This document shows positions 26,065 through 35,606 of a stretch of DNA of 64,000 nt, in pieces (positions within the stretch are counted from its first letter, which is position 1; each line of letters opens with the position of its first letter). A model generated the notes under the pieces. That model saw only the letters and a program-made list of their open reading frames with translations. It made no database searches and had not been told where the DNA came from. The translations under genes were made by a program, and so were the position numbers. Source of the stretch: Kribbella pittospori (GTDB taxonomy: Bacteria; Actinomycetota; Actinomycetes; Propionibacteriales; Kribbellaceae); the NCBI RefSeq assembly GCF_004331465.1, contig NZ_SJKB01000025.1:1-64000 (forward strand), written 5' to 3'.

Positions 26065-27939
26065 GTGTCTCACCAAGAGTCCACTGTGCGCCTGACCGTC
26101 GGCCAAGCACTGATCCGGTTCCTCACCGCTCAGCAAGTCGAACGGGACGGCCAGACCCAGCAGTTCTTCGGCGGCGCCATCGGCATCTTCGGTCACGGCA
26201 ACGTCGCCGGAGTCGGCCAAGCCCTTCTCCAGTACCGCAAGGACTTTCGTCTGTATCAGGCCCGCAACGAGCAGGGCATGGTCCACATGGCCACCGGCTA
26301 CGCCAAGATGCGCAACCGGCTGGGGGCCTTGGCCTGCACCAGCTCCATCGGTCCCGGCGCCACCAACATGATCACCGGTGCCGCAACGGCCACCGTCAAC
26401 CGCCTGCCGGTCCTGTGCCTGCCCAGCGACATCTTCGCCAGCCGTCGCACGGGTGCCGTGCTGCAGCAGCTGGAATCCACGTTCTCGCAGGACTACTCGG
26501 CCAATGACGCCTTCAAGGCGGTGTCGAAATACTGGGATCGGATCAACCGGCCCGACCAGTTGCCGGTCGCCCTGCTGGAGGCTATGCGGACTCTGACCAG
26601 CCCCGTCGAGACCGGCGCAGTCACACTCGCCTTGCCGCAGGACGTCCAAGCCGAGGCGTGGGATTTCCCCGCCCGCCTGTTCCGCGAGCGAATCTGGCAC
26701 GTGGCGCGCCCCCGCGCAGACCGTGCCGCCCTGGCTCGCGCGGCGAAGATCATCTCCTCCGCCTCACGCCCCGTGATCATCGCCGGCGGCGGCGTAATCT
26801 ACTCCGACGCTACGGCCGACCTCGCCGCGTTCGCATCTACGACCGGAATCCCGGTGGGCGTGACTCAGGCCGGTAAGGCGAGCCTTCCGTACGACCACCC
26901 CCAGATGGTCAACGCCCTCGGAGCGAGCGGGTCGGTCTTTGCCAACTCCCTGGCGAACCGGGCCGACGTCATCATCGGCATCGGCACCCGCTATACGGAC
27001 TTCACGACGGCCTCGAACACCCTGTTCACCAACCCGGACGTCACGTTCGTCAACCTCAATGTCACCGAGCTCGACGCCCTCAAAGAGTCGGCGGTCGCTG
27101 TCGTCGGCGACGCCAGGGAATCACTCACCGAGCTGGGCGAGCTCCTGCGTGGTTATACCGTCGAGCCCGCCTACCGCGCGGGGGCCGAGAAGGCCGCCGA
27201 CGACTGGCGAGCCGAGGTGGACCGGATCATCGAAGTTCAGGACGGCCCGACCCTGTCCCAGGCCGAGGCCATCGGCCTGGTCAACGCCGCCGCCGGCCCG
27301 CGCGATGTCGTGGTCAACGCCGCCGGATCCATGCCCGGGGACCTGCACAGGCTGTGGCGCCCCGGAAGCGTCAAGGGCTACGACCTCGAGTACGGCAACT
27401 CGTGCATGGGCTACGAGGTCGCCGGCGCGCTCGGGGCGAAGATGGGCGACCCCACCCGTCAGGTGTTCTGCCTGATCGGCGACGGCACCTACCTGATGGC
27501 CAGCCAGGAGATCATGACGGCTGTCCAGGAAGGTCTGAAGATCACCGTGGTTCTGGTTGACAACCACGGATACGGATCCATCGCGGCACTCTCGGAAACC
27601 CGCGGCTCACAAGGCTTCGCGACCCGGTTCAACTACCGCGGCGACGACGGGCAGTACTCCGAGGAGCGCATCGAGATCGACCTCCCCGCGAATGCGGGCA
27701 GCTACGGGGCTGACGTGTTCCGCGCCGGCACGGCCGCCGAGCTGAAACAAGCGCTGGAGGACGCGGCGACCAGCAGGAACACCGCAGTCGTCTACGTCAA
27801 GGTCGACTCCCAGGGCCGGTTCGGTGGTTCCGGGGCGTGGTGGGATGTCCCGGTCCCACAAATCTCTCAATTGGCCAGCACGGTGCAGGCGCGCAAGGAG
27901 TACGAGGAGCAGCTGGCTGAACAAAGGCTCTACCTGTGA
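26065..27939 (+). CDS. iolD: 3D-(3,5/4)-trihydroxycyclohexane-1,2-dione hydrolase IolD
   Basis: The 624-residue thiamine-diphosphate enzyme of the acetolactate-synthase superfamily opens the inositol-derived ring to give 5-deoxy-glucuronate, the substrate of the preceding gene. Diagnostic words are FFGGAIGIFGHGNVAGVGQA near the N-terminus, the cofactor-activating glutamate in YQARNEQGMVHMATGYAK, and a GDG cofactor motif (IGDGTYLMAS) with its asparagine in VDNHGYG. GTG 26065 follows GGAGGAAC. Its last four bases overlap the aldehyde dehydrogenase gene. Confidence 0.92.
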   Translation: MSHQESTVRLTVGQALIRFLTAQQVERDGQTQQFFGGAIGIFGHGNVAGVGQALLQYRKDFRLYQARNEQGMVHMATGYAKMRNRLGALACTSSIGPGATNMITGAATATVNRLPVLCLPSDIFASRRTGAVLQQLESTFSQDYSANDAFKAVSKYWDRINRPDQLPVALLEAMRTLTSPVETGAVTLALPQDVQAEAWDFPARLFRERIWHVARPRADRAALARAAKIISSASRPVIIAGGGVIYSDATADLAAFASTTGIPVGVTQAGKASLPYDHPQMVNALGASGSVFANSLANRADVIIGIGTRYTDFTTASNTLFTNPDVTFVNLNVTELDALKESAVAVVGDARESLTELGELLRGYTVEPAYRAGAEKAADDWRAEVDRIIEVQDGPTLSQAEAIGLVNAAAGPRDVVVNAAGSMPGDLHRLWRPGSVKGYDLEYGNSCMGYEVAGALGAKMGDPTRQVFCLIGDGTYLMASQEIMTAVQEGLKITVVLVDNHGYGSIAALSETRGSQGFATRFNYRGDDGQYSEERIEIDLPANAGSYGADVFRAGTAAELKQALEDAATSRNTAVVYVKVDSQGRFGGSGAWWDVPVPQISQLASTVQARKEYEEQLAEQRLYL

Positions 27940-29393
27940 GCGCGGCACACGCTGTCGCAGCTGCGGTCCCAGCGCAGCTGTACATCGCAGGGCGCTGGCA
28001 GGACGCCTCCGACAGAGCCACCTTCGACGTGATCGACCCAGCCTCGGGCGAGTCACTCGCCACAGTGGCCAGCGGAACGGTCAAGGACGCCCTGTCGTGC
28101 GTCGACGCGGCTGGCGGCGCCGGTGTGCTGTGGGCAGCCACATCACCGCGCGAACGGGCGGAGATCCTGCGCCGCGTCTATGAGTCGATGATCGACCAGG
28201 CCGACGAACTGGCGCTGCTGATCACGGCGGAGAACGGAAAGGCGCTGGCAGACGCGCGCGGCGAGGTCCTGTACTCCGCCGATTTCTTCCGCTGGTACGC
28301 AGAGGAGGCCGTTCGGCTCCGAGGTGAGATCCAGACCGCCCCCGGAGGCGCCAACAAGATCATGGTCCTGCGGCAGCCCGTCGGGGTCGCACTGCTGGTC
28401 ACACCATGGAACTTCCCAGCAGCGATGGCGGCGCGGAAGATCGCCCCCGCCTTGGCCGCAGGGTGCACTGTGATCCTCAAGCCCGCGACCGAGACACCTC
28501 TGACGGCATTGCGACTCGCCGCGATCATGCACGACGCCGGAGTGCCTGCAGGAGTGGTGAACGTCCTGCCCTCGCTCGACTCGCCGGCCGTCGTGTCGGC
28601 GATGCTGGCCGACGAGCGAGTACACAAACTGTCGTTCACCGGCTCGACGCAGGTCGGACGGGCGCTGCTCAACCTCGCCAACGAGCACATCGTCAACTGC
28701 TCGATGGAGCTCGGCGGCAATGCCCCCTTCGTCGTCTTCGAGGACGCCGACCTGGACGCCGCGGTCGAAGGCGCCGTCGTCGCGAAGATGCGCAACGGCG
28801 GCGAGGCCTGCACAGCGGCCAACCGGTTCTACATCGCGGACAGCATCGCCGAGAAGTTCGCGCAAAGGCTCACCGCGGCGATGAGTTCGATGACGATGGG
28901 CCCAGGGGATCACGACGGCGTGGACCTCGGCCCGATGGTCAACGCCAAGACGCGGGACAAGGTCGCGGCCCTGGTCGACGAGGCGGTCACATCCGGCGCA
29001 ACCTTGCACACGGGCGGAAAGGTTCCGGCAGGCCCGGGATTCTTCTACCCGCCCACCGTGCTCAGCAACGTCGCAGCCACCGCGGACATCCTGCAGACCG
29101 AGATCTTCGGGCCGGTCGCCCCGATCGTCGCCTTCTCCACCGAGAACGAGGCGATCGACCTCGCCAACAGCACCGAGTACGGGCTGGTGTCCTACGTCTA
29201 CACCCGCGATCTCGCGCGTGGCCTGCGCGTCAGCGAGCTCATCCAAGCCGGGATGGTCGGGATCAACCGCGGTCTCGTGTCCGATCCGGCTGCTCCGTTC
29301 GGCGGAGTCAAGGAAAGCGGGTTGGGCCGCGAAGGCGGCCTGGAAGGAATTCTCGCCTTCACCGAAAGCAAGTACATCGCCGTGGACTGGTGA
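27936..29393 (+). CDS. NAD(P)-dependent aldehyde dehydrogenase (succinate-semialdehyde type)
   Basis: The 485-residue enzyme has the ALDH Rossmann core (VTPWNFPAAMAARKIAPALA), general-base glutamate in MELGGNAPFVVFEDADLD and nucleophile cysteine in NGGEACTAANRFYI. Its overall match is to GabD-like succinate/glutarate semialdehyde dehydrogenases. Inositol pathways usually end with IolA, a CoA-acylating methylmalonate-semialdehyde dehydrogenase. This protein is not IolA, so it may oxidise malonic semialdehyde or another aldehyde to the free acid. It overlaps iolD by four bases. Confidence 0.82.
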   Translation: MSAAHAVAAAVPAQLYIAGRWQDASDRATFDVIDPASGESLATVASGTVKDALSCVDAAGGAGVLWAATSPRERAEILRRVYESMIDQADELALLITAENGKALADARGEVLYSADFFRWYAEEAVRLRGEIQTAPGGANKIMVLRQPVGVALLVTPWNFPAAMAARKIAPALAAGCTVILKPATETPLTALRLAAIMHDAGVPAGVVNVLPSLDSPAVVSAMLADERVHKLSFTGSTQVGRALLNLANEHIVNCSMELGGNAPFVVFEDADLDAAVEGAVVAKMRNGGEACTAANRFYIADSIAEKFAQRLTAAMSSMTMGPGDHDGVDLGPMVNAKTRDKVAALVDEAVTSGATLHTGGKVPAGPGFFYPPTVLSNVAATADILQTEIFGPVAPIVAFSTENEAIDLANSTEYGLVSYVYTRDLARGLRVSELIQAGMVGINRGLVSDPAAPFGGVKESGLGREGGLEGILAFTESKYIAVDW

Positions 29394-29481
29394 CCGCGAC
29401 GCGCAAGCGTCTTGCTCGAAGCACAACAACATCCAGGACACCGCCGGCCGACGCTGCGGTGAACGTTCGAAAGGCACTGAC

Positions 29482-30477
29482 ATGAATGGCATCAAGCGCA
29501 CGAAGATCGCGGTCATCGTCGCCGTAGGGGTCATGACCCTCGCTGCGTGCTCCTCCGGGGGCCGGGAAACCGGTGGCGACGACGAGAGCGGCGGTGGCCA
29601 GGCTGCCTCGACGCCCAAGCTGACCGTTGCGATGATCACCCACGCAGCCCCGGGAGACACCTTCTGGGACATCATCCGCAAGGGGGCTTCAGCCGCCGCC
29701 GCGAAGGACAACATCGAGGTCCAGTACTCCTCTGATCCGGACGCCGTCAAGCAGGCGCAGCTGATCCAGGCCGCGATCGACAAGAAGGTCGACGGCATCG
29801 CGGTGACCGACCCGAACACTCCGGCGCTCGCCGGCGTGATCAAGAAGGCCGTTGCCGCAGGCATTGCGGTGACGATGTTCAACGCCGGTGGTCCCGACGC
29901 GCAGAGCCTGGGTGTGCTGGGCTACTTCGGCCAGGACGAGAAGGACGCCGGCGTCGCAGCGGGCAAGAAGGCGGTGGAGGGTGGCGCCAAGAACATCCTC
30001 TGCGTGATCCAGACCCAGGGCCAGCAGCAGCTGGTCGACCGCTGCGACGGCGTCAAGCAGGGTGCCGCCGGCGCCACCACGACGTCGATCTATGTGAACG
30101 GCACCGATGACTCGGCCGTCACGACATCGATCCAGGCCAAGCTGACCGAAGACAAGAGCATCGACTTCATCGTCACGCTCGCTGCTCCGGTCGCTCTCGA
30201 TGCGGCCAAGTCCGTCTCCGGTTCGGGCAGCTCGGCCAAGATCGGCACCTTTGACACCAACAAGGAACTGGTCGCGGCCATTCAGAACAAGTCGATCCTG
30301 TGGGCGATCGACCAGCAGCCATACTTGCAGGGCTACCTGTCCGTCGATGCCCTGTGGCTGTACACGGCGAATGGGAACACCATTGGTGGTGGCACCAATG
30401 TGGCCACCGGCCCGGCCTTCATCGACGCGTCCAATATCGCGAAGGTTTCCAAGTTCGCTGCGAACGGCACGCGGTGA
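29482..30477 (+). CDS. CUT2 sugar/cyclitol-binding lipoprotein
   Basis: The 331-residue product has a lipoprotein signal (VIVAVGVMTLAAC) and a Peripla_BP_4 sugar-binding fold. Family words are VAMITHAAPGDTFWDIIRKG, DGIAVTDPNTPALAGVI and IDQQPYLQGYLSVDALW. It is the capture subunit of the importer encoded next, probably for an inositol or a related sugar given iolB and iolD upstream. GAAAGG lies seven bases before ATG 29482. The gap to the aldehyde dehydrogenase is 88 bases. Confidence 0.83.
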   Translation: MNGIKRTKIAVIVAVGVMTLAACSSGGRETGGDDESGGGQAASTPKLTVAMITHAAPGDTFWDIIRKGASAAAAKDNIEVQYSSDPDAVKQAQLIQAAIDKKVDGIAVTDPNTPALAGVIKKAVAAGIAVTMFNAGGPDAQSLGVLGYFGQDEKDAGVAAGKKAVEGGAKNILCVIQTQGQQQLVDRCDGVKQGAAGATTTSIYVNGTDDSAVTTSIQAKLTEDKSIDFIVTLAAPVALDAAKSVSGSGSSAKIGTFDTNKELVAAIQNKSILWAIDQQPYLQGYLSVDALWLYTANGNTIGGGTNVATGPAFIDASNIAKVSKFAANGTR

Positions 30478-30482
30478 TCTGA

Positions 30483-31520
30483 ATGACTACAGCCACGGTC
30501 ACACCTACCGACGATCGCGTTCGGACCCGCTCGGCGATCTCGTCGACCCTACGCCGGCCCGAGGTCGGCGCGCTGATCGCAGCGGTCGTCGTCGCGCTCC
30601 TGTTCCTCGCCGTCGCACCCGCGTTCCGGAGCGTCGGCAACATCGGGACGATTCTGTACGGCTCCTCGACCATCGGGATCATGGCGGTCGCGGTCGCGCT
30701 GCTCATGATCGGCGGCGAGTTCGACCTCTCGGCGGGTGTGGCCGTGACGACCTCAGGCCTCGCCGCAGCTCACCTGTCCTGGTACTTCGGCCTGAACGTC
30801 TGGGTCGGCGTCCTGTTCGCACTCGTGCTGTCGCTGGCGATCGGGGCGTTCAACGGATGGCTGCTCCATCGAACCGGCTTACCGAGCTTCCTGGTCACCC
30901 TGGGCACGTTCTTCGTGCTCCAGGGGGCCAATCTGGCGATCACCCGGATGGTCGCCGGCGGTGTCTCGTCGAACTCGCTCAACGACATCGACGGTTTCGG
31001 CTCGGCCCACGCGGTGTTCGCATCGAGCTTCGACATCGGCCCGATCGGCATTCAGATCCCGGTCATCTTCTGGATCATCCTGACCGTGATCGGCTCGTTC
31101 CTGCTGCTCCGCACGCGCTACGGCAACTGGATCTTCTCCTCCGGTGGTGACCCGGCGGCCGCTCGAGCGGTGGGTGTTCCAGTCACCGTCACGAAGATCG
31201 CCCTGTTCATGGGAGTCGGGTTCTGCGCCTGGCTGCTCGGCATGCACAACCTCTTCAACTACAACAACGTCCAGTCCGGCCAGGGTGTCGGCAACGAATT
31301 CATCTACATCATCGCCGCGGTCATCGGCGGGTGCCTGCTCACCGGCGGGTACGGCTCGGTGGTCGGAGCCTCCGTGGGTGCGCTCATCTTCGGCATGACC
31401 CAGCTCGGAATCACCTACGCCGGCTGGGATCCCGACTGGTTCAAGACCTTCCTCGGGATCATGCTCATCGCCGCGACGCTGGTGAACCTGTACGTGAAGC
31501 GGAAGGCGGATGCCCGATGA
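30483..31520 (+). CDS. CUT2 sugar/cyclitol importer, permease
   Basis: The 345-residue membrane protein is of the BPD_transp_2 type, with MAVAVALLMIGGEFDLSAG and IIAAVIGGCLLTGGYGSVVG. Only one permease gene is present, so the channel should be a homodimer. It begins five bases behind the binding-protein stop and overlaps the ATPase gene by four bases. Confidence 0.83.
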   Translation: MTTATVTPTDDRVRTRSAISSTLRRPEVGALIAAVVVALLFLAVAPAFRSVGNIGTILYGSSTIGIMAVAVALLMIGGEFDLSAGVAVTTSGLAAAHLSWYFGLNVWVGVLFALVLSLAIGAFNGWLLHRTGLPSFLVTLGTFFVLQGANLAITRMVAGGVSSNSLNDIDGFGSAHAVFASSFDIGPIGIQIPVIFWIILTVIGSFLLLRTRYGNWIFSSGGDPAAARAVGVPVTVTKIALFMGVGFCAWLLGMHNLFNYNNVQSGQGVGNEFIYIIAAVIGGCLLTGGYGSVVGASVGALIFGMTQLGITYAGWDPDWFKTFLGIMLIAATLVNLYVKRKADAR

Positions 31521-32419
31521 CCATCGAGACGCACGCGTCAGAACTGACCGTGGTCGACCAGGACGAGCCGATTCTCGAACTGGTGGACGTCGGCAAGAGC
31601 TACGGCAACGTCAACGCCCTGCGCGGGGTGAACCTGACCGTGCGCCAGGGGGAGGTCACCTGCGTCCTGGGTGACAACGGTGCGGGGAAATCCACCCTCA
31701 TCAAGATCATCTCCGGACTGCACGACTACACCGATGGCACCATGAAGATGCACGGCGAGGTCCGTCACTTCGGGTCCCCGCGCGTGGCCCAGGCGGAGGG
31801 CATCGCCACCGTCTACCAGGACCTCGCGCTCGCCCCGCTGATGTGTGTGTGGCGGAACTTCTTCCTGGCCAACGAGCTTCGGAACGGTCCGTTCCTGGAC
31901 ATCCCTACGATGAAGCGCGTCTGTGGCGAGGAACTCGTCAAGATGGGCATCGTCATCCCGGACCTCGACCGCCCGGTCGGGAGCCTGTCAGGTGGTCAGC
32001 AGCAGGTGATCGCGATCGCCCGCGCCATCCACTTCGGCGCCAAGGTGATCATCCTCGACGAGCCGACCGCCGCGCTCGGCGTCAAGCAGTCCGGTGTCGT
32101 GCTGAAATACATCGCGGCAGCACGCGATGCCGGTCTCGGCGTCATCTTCATCACGCACAACCCGCACCACGCCTTCCTGGTCGGCAGCCACTTCGTCATC
32201 CTCAAGCTCGGGCACGTCTCGCTCGACGCCCACCGCGACGAGCTGACTCTCGAGCAACTGACTGGCGAGATGGCCGGCGGGCAGGAACTGGCAGAGCTGA
32301 GTCACGAACTGCGGGCGGTGGATCCGGGCAAGGTCGTCGAGGCCCACACCGTCGCTCCTGGCGGGGTCAGTGCGCCCGTGCTCGATCAGGACGAGCTCTC
32401 CGGAATGAAGGACGTCTGA
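31517..32419 (+). CDS. CUT2 importer ATP-binding protein, single-cassette form
   Basis: The 300-residue ATPase has one complete cassette: Walker A GDNGAGKST (residues 52-60), signature LSGGQQQVIAIARAI, Walker B VIILDEPTAALG and switch histidine in FITHNPHH. Most CUT2 ATPases hold two cassettes and about 500 residues; this one is half-size and presumably dimerises. A hydrophilic tail of 50 residues follows the cassette. Such short forms are known in actinobacterial and rhizobial fructose/inositol-type (FrcA-like) importers. Confidence 0.85.
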   Translation: MTIETHASELTVVDQDEPILELVDVGKSYGNVNALRGVNLTVRQGEVTCVLGDNGAGKSTLIKIISGLHDYTDGTMKMHGEVRHFGSPRVAQAEGIATVYQDLALAPLMCVWRNFFLANELRNGPFLDIPTMKRVCGEELVKMGIVIPDLDRPVGSLSGGQQQVIAIARAIHFGAKVIILDEPTAALGVKQSGVVLKYIAAARDAGLGVIFITHNPHHAFLVGSHFVILKLGHVSLDAHRDELTLEQLTGEMAGGQELAELSHELRAVDPGKVVEAHTVAPGGVSAPVLDQDELSGMKDV

Positions 32420-32463
32420 CCACGGTGCCGCAGTCGACGAAGAATCTGACGAGGAGTGAGTGA

Positions 32464-33474
32464 ATGACTGTCCGAGTAGGTGTGATCGGGGTTGGCACGA
32501 TTGGTGAGGACCACCTCCGCCGGCTCACCCAGGTCGTCGCCGGCGCCGAGGTCGTCGCGGTGACCGACGTCGACCTGGACCGAGCACGTGCGGCGGCTGC
32601 GAAGTACGACGTCGCTACCGTGCACCTCACGGGCCAGGAACTGATCTCGGATCCCGAGGTTGACGCGGTAGCCGTCTGCTCCTGGGGCCCGACGCATGAG
32701 GAGTATGTGCTGGCCTCCATTGCTGCAGGCAAGCCGGTCTTCTGCGAGAAGCCACTGGCTGAGACCCCAGAGGCCTGCGAGCGCATGATCGAGGCCGAAG
32801 TGTCGGCCGGGCGTCGCTTGGTGCAAGTCGGGTTCATGCGCCGCTACGACCGGGCCTATCGGGCGCTGAAGGACGTCGTCGACGCAGGATCGATCGGCGC
32901 GCCGCTGATCGTCCACTGCGTTCATCGGAACCCGACGGTTCCTGGGTACTTTCAGTCGGAATCCTTGATCACCGACGCTGCGGTCCACGAGTTCGACATT
33001 CTGCGGTGGCTCCTGGGAGAGGAGATCACCACCACGTCGGTGCTGGTCCCCAAGCGGAACCGGCATGGGGGTGATCTGCAGGATCCGGTGATGCTGATCC
33101 TGGAGATGGACAGCGGCGCGATCGTCGATGTCGAGATCTCGATGAACATCCGCTACGGCTACGACATCCAGGGGACTGTCGTCGGGGAGGACGGCACCGC
33201 TGCACTCGGGGACCAGGACGCGGTCGTCGTACGGCTGGCCGGCGGCACGACCTCGCCGGTGGCGGCCGACTGGCGCGAGCGGTTCAGCCGCGCCTACGAC
33301 GTCGAGTTCCAGGAGTGGATCGACGCCATCGCCGGGTCGGGGGTGCCGGCAGGCCCGACGACCTGGGACGGATACGCAGCTGCCGTTGTGGCGAACACAG
33401 CTCTGGAGGCCCTGCGCACCGGTACCAGAACCTCGGTGAAGCTCGTCGAGAAGCCGGCGCTCTACGACCAGTGA
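32464..33474 (+). CDS. iolG: Inositol 2-dehydrogenase-like oxidoreductase
   Basis: The 336-residue Gfo/Idh/MocA enzyme has NAD-binding GVIGVGTIGEDHLRRL (residues 6-21), CEKPLAETPEACERM, GFMRRYDRAYRALKD and AAVHEFDILRWLLGEE, the pattern of myo-inositol 2-dehydrogenases. It would give scyllo-inosose, the entry step to the iolD/iolB route. AGGAG stands before ATG 32464. Position directly behind the importer supports the role; a sister substrate such as chiro- or scyllo-inositol is possible. Confidence 0.78.
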   Translation: MTVRVGVIGVGTIGEDHLRRLTQVVAGAEVVAVTDVDLDRARAAAAKYDVATVHLTGQELISDPEVDAVAVCSWGPTHEEYVLASIAAGKPVFCEKPLAETPEACERMIEAEVSAGRRLVQVGFMRRYDRAYRALKDVVDAGSIGAPLIVHCVHRNPTVPGYFQSESLITDAAVHEFDILRWLLGEEITTTSVLVPKRNRHGGDLQDPVMLILEMDSGAIVDVEISMNIRYGYDIQGTVVGEDGTAALGDQDAVVVRLAGGTTSPVAADWRERFSRAYDVEFQEWIDAIAGSGVPAGPTTWDGYAAAVVANTALEALRTGTRTSVKLVEKPALYDQ

Positions 33475-33573
33475 CATCGAGAACTGACCGTGCGGCGACG
33501 TTCTCGGATGTGAACGGACTCGATACGCCTTCCGGCACGAATTCCTCTGCACGCAAGGAAAGGACCCATCACA

Positions 33574-34572
33574 ATGAAGCTCGGCGTCTACACGGCCATC
33601 CTGCACGACAAGCCCGTCGGAGAGGCGGTTGCCGCCATCCGCGACCTCGGCCTGCAGAGCGCAGAGATCAATTCGGGCGGCTTCGTGCCCGCCAATCACC
33701 TGCCCATCGATGCCATCCGGTCGAGCCAGGACGCCAGGGACGAATATCTGGAGATCTTCTCGAGCGCCGGCATCGAACTGACAGCCCTCAACTGCAACGG
33801 AAACCCGCTTCACCCGGACCCTGCTGTTCGTTCCCGGCACGGCCAGGACGTGATCGACGCGATCGAACTGTGCACTCTCCTGGGCGTCAAGCGGGTCGTG
33901 ACCATGTCGGGCCTGCCCGGAACGAACGCCGAAGGCACCCTCCCATCATGGAGCGCCCTGCCCTGGGAGAGCTCCACGTTGGATGCCCGCGATTATCAGT
34001 GGGCCGAGGTCGGGGTGCCGTACTGGAAGGACATCCAGGTGCGGGCCGCGGACGCTGACGTCAAGGTCGCACTCGAGATGCACCCGCACAACCTGGTGTA
34101 CAACCCAGCCACGATGGAGCGGTTGGCTACTGAGATCGGCAGCACGCACATCGGTGCCGAGCTCGACCCCAGCCACCTGTTCTGGCAAGGTATCGATCCC
34201 ACGCTCGCCGTGAAGTCGTTGGGCAGCCTGGTGTTCAACGCCGCGGCGAAGGACACCAGGATCAACGAGGCAGCCAAGATCAACGGCGTGCTGGATGACC
34301 GCTTCGTCCGCGTCGCTCCGGATGCTCCCGGCATCGTCCCGTTCGGCGGCAAGTACACCTTCAGCGGCTGGCCCGAGAACGCTTCGTGGGACTTCGTCTC
34401 GGTCGGGCGCGGGCACGACGTCGACTGGTGGTCCGGCTTTCTGGCCGCACTCAACGATGTGGACCCCGATATGGCCGTCAACATCGAGCACGAGGATATC
34501 GAGCTCGGACAGATGGAGGGCCTGCAGTTCGCGGCGCAGACTCTCCTCAAAGCGGCTGACCGAATCAGCTGA
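33574..34572 (+). CDS. Sugar-phosphate isomerase/epimerase-like TIM-barrel protein
   Basis: The 332-residue protein belongs to the xylose-isomerase-like TIM-barrel superfamily: MKLGVYTAILHDK, LGLQSAEINSGG, metal-binding VALEMHPHNLVYN, GAELDPSHLFWQG and NIEHEDIELGQMEG. Members include IolE (inosose dehydratase), IolI and sugar isomerases. It fits the iolE position in the pathway by neighbourhood, but the N-terminal sequence is not the classic IolE pattern, so the reaction stays open. GGAAAGGA lies upstream of ATG 33574. Confidence 0.72.
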   Translation: MKLGVYTAILHDKPVGEAVAAIRDLGLQSAEINSGGFVPANHLPIDAIRSSQDARDEYLEIFSSAGIELTALNCNGNPLHPDPAVRSRHGQDVIDAIELCTLLGVKRVVTMSGLPGTNAEGTLPSWSALPWESSTLDARDYQWAEVGVPYWKDIQVRAADADVKVALEMHPHNLVYNPATMERLATEIGSTHIGAELDPSHLFWQGIDPTLAVKSLGSLVFNAAAKDTRINEAAKINGVLDDRFVRVAPDAPGIVPFGGKYTFSGWPENASWDFVSVGRGHDVDWWSGFLAALNDVDPDMAVNIEHEDIELGQMEGLQFAAQTLLKAADRIS

Positions 34573-34754
34573 ACCTTGGCGCGCGGCGCTCGACCTGGCA
34601 TCAGGTCAACGGGACGGATTGGCCTGTACCGGGCTGCGTGTCCGCTGGGTGATAATATGCGCGAGGCCTGTCTGGCAGGTATGCCTACCGGGTCTCGCGG
34701 CCGGCCAGTCACTCACGCCAAGGCCTGCACATCCACAGGAAGGAATCCTGGCTT

Positions 34755-35606
34755 GTGACCAGCAATTCCGGCTTCATCGAGGAGTTGAGCTCAGGCCACT
34801 CTCGTCGTGTCGCGCGACCTGCTGCTGATGAATCGGCCGGTGAACGCGACGTCGCTGGAGTCGCTCTGTTCGCCAAGGTCAACTCGGTGATCAGCATCCT
34901 TGAAGAAGGACAGGAGATTGCTGCCACCGAGATCGCCGCTCGGATGGGTGAGCCACTCAGTTCTGTCTATCGCCTGCTGCAGAGCATGATCGGAATCGGC
35001 TGGGTAGATCGTGGCCATCGGCGCGGGAGCTATCGGCTGGGCCTGTCGATGCTCACGGTCGGGGGCCAACTGGAGGACCGGCTCGACATCCGGAAAACTG
35101 CTCTACCGTCGCTGCGTCATCTGCTCGAGGTGATCGGCGTGACCAGCTTCTTGTGCGTGCGACGCGATACCCGAGCCGTGTGCCTCGAACGGCTCGAGGG
35201 TGAAGCCGTCCGGTCCCTGGCCATGCAACTGGGCAGTTCGTTGCCGCTCTACGCGGGGGCGGCGCCCCGTGCCATCCTGGCGTTCCTGCCGCTGGGCGAG
35301 CAGCGGTCGGCGCTCAAGGTCGTGCGGATCCCGGGGGATCCACCCCGCCCGGACGCGGCGGCGATCCAGACCGACATCGAGCAGGTGCGCCGCGAGGGCT
35401 ACGCAGTCTCGGACGGCGACGTCACTCCCGGCATCGCGGCTCTCGGCGCGCCGGTGTTCAACCATCGTGGCGAACTGGAGGCCGCCATCTCGATCAGTGG
35501 CCTCCGCGCCCAGATCCTGGGCTCGACGAGGGACCGCAATGTCGAGCTCATCATCGCCGGCGCCCGTGAAGTAAGCCGCGCTTTGGGACAGCAGGTCGCC
35601 GAATGA
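34755..35606 (+). CDS. IclR-family regulator 1
   Basis: The 283-residue regulator has a 40-residue lead, an N-terminal winged helix (EIAARMGEPLSSVYRLLQSM) and a C-terminal effector domain (LCVRRDTRAVCLERLEGE, SDGDVTPGIAALGAPVFN). GTG 34755 has AGGAA nine bases upstream, and a GATAAT -10-like word stands at 34651. The stop overlaps the start of a second IclR gene by four bases. It is a probable regulator of the inositol/sugar genes before it. Confidence 0.8.
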   Translation: MTSNSGFIEELSSGHSRRVARPAADESAGERDVAGVALFAKVNSVISILEEGQEIAATEIAARMGEPLSSVYRLLQSMIGIGWVDRGHRRGSYRLGLSMLTVGGQLEDRLDIRKTALPSLRHLLEVIGVTSFLCVRRDTRAVCLERLEGEAVRSLAMQLGSSLPLYAGAAPRAILAFLPLGEQRSALKVVRIPGDPPRPDAAAIQTDIEQVRREGYAVSDGDVTPGIAALGAPVFNHRGELEAAISISGLRAQILGSTRDRNVELIIAGAREVSRALGQQVAE

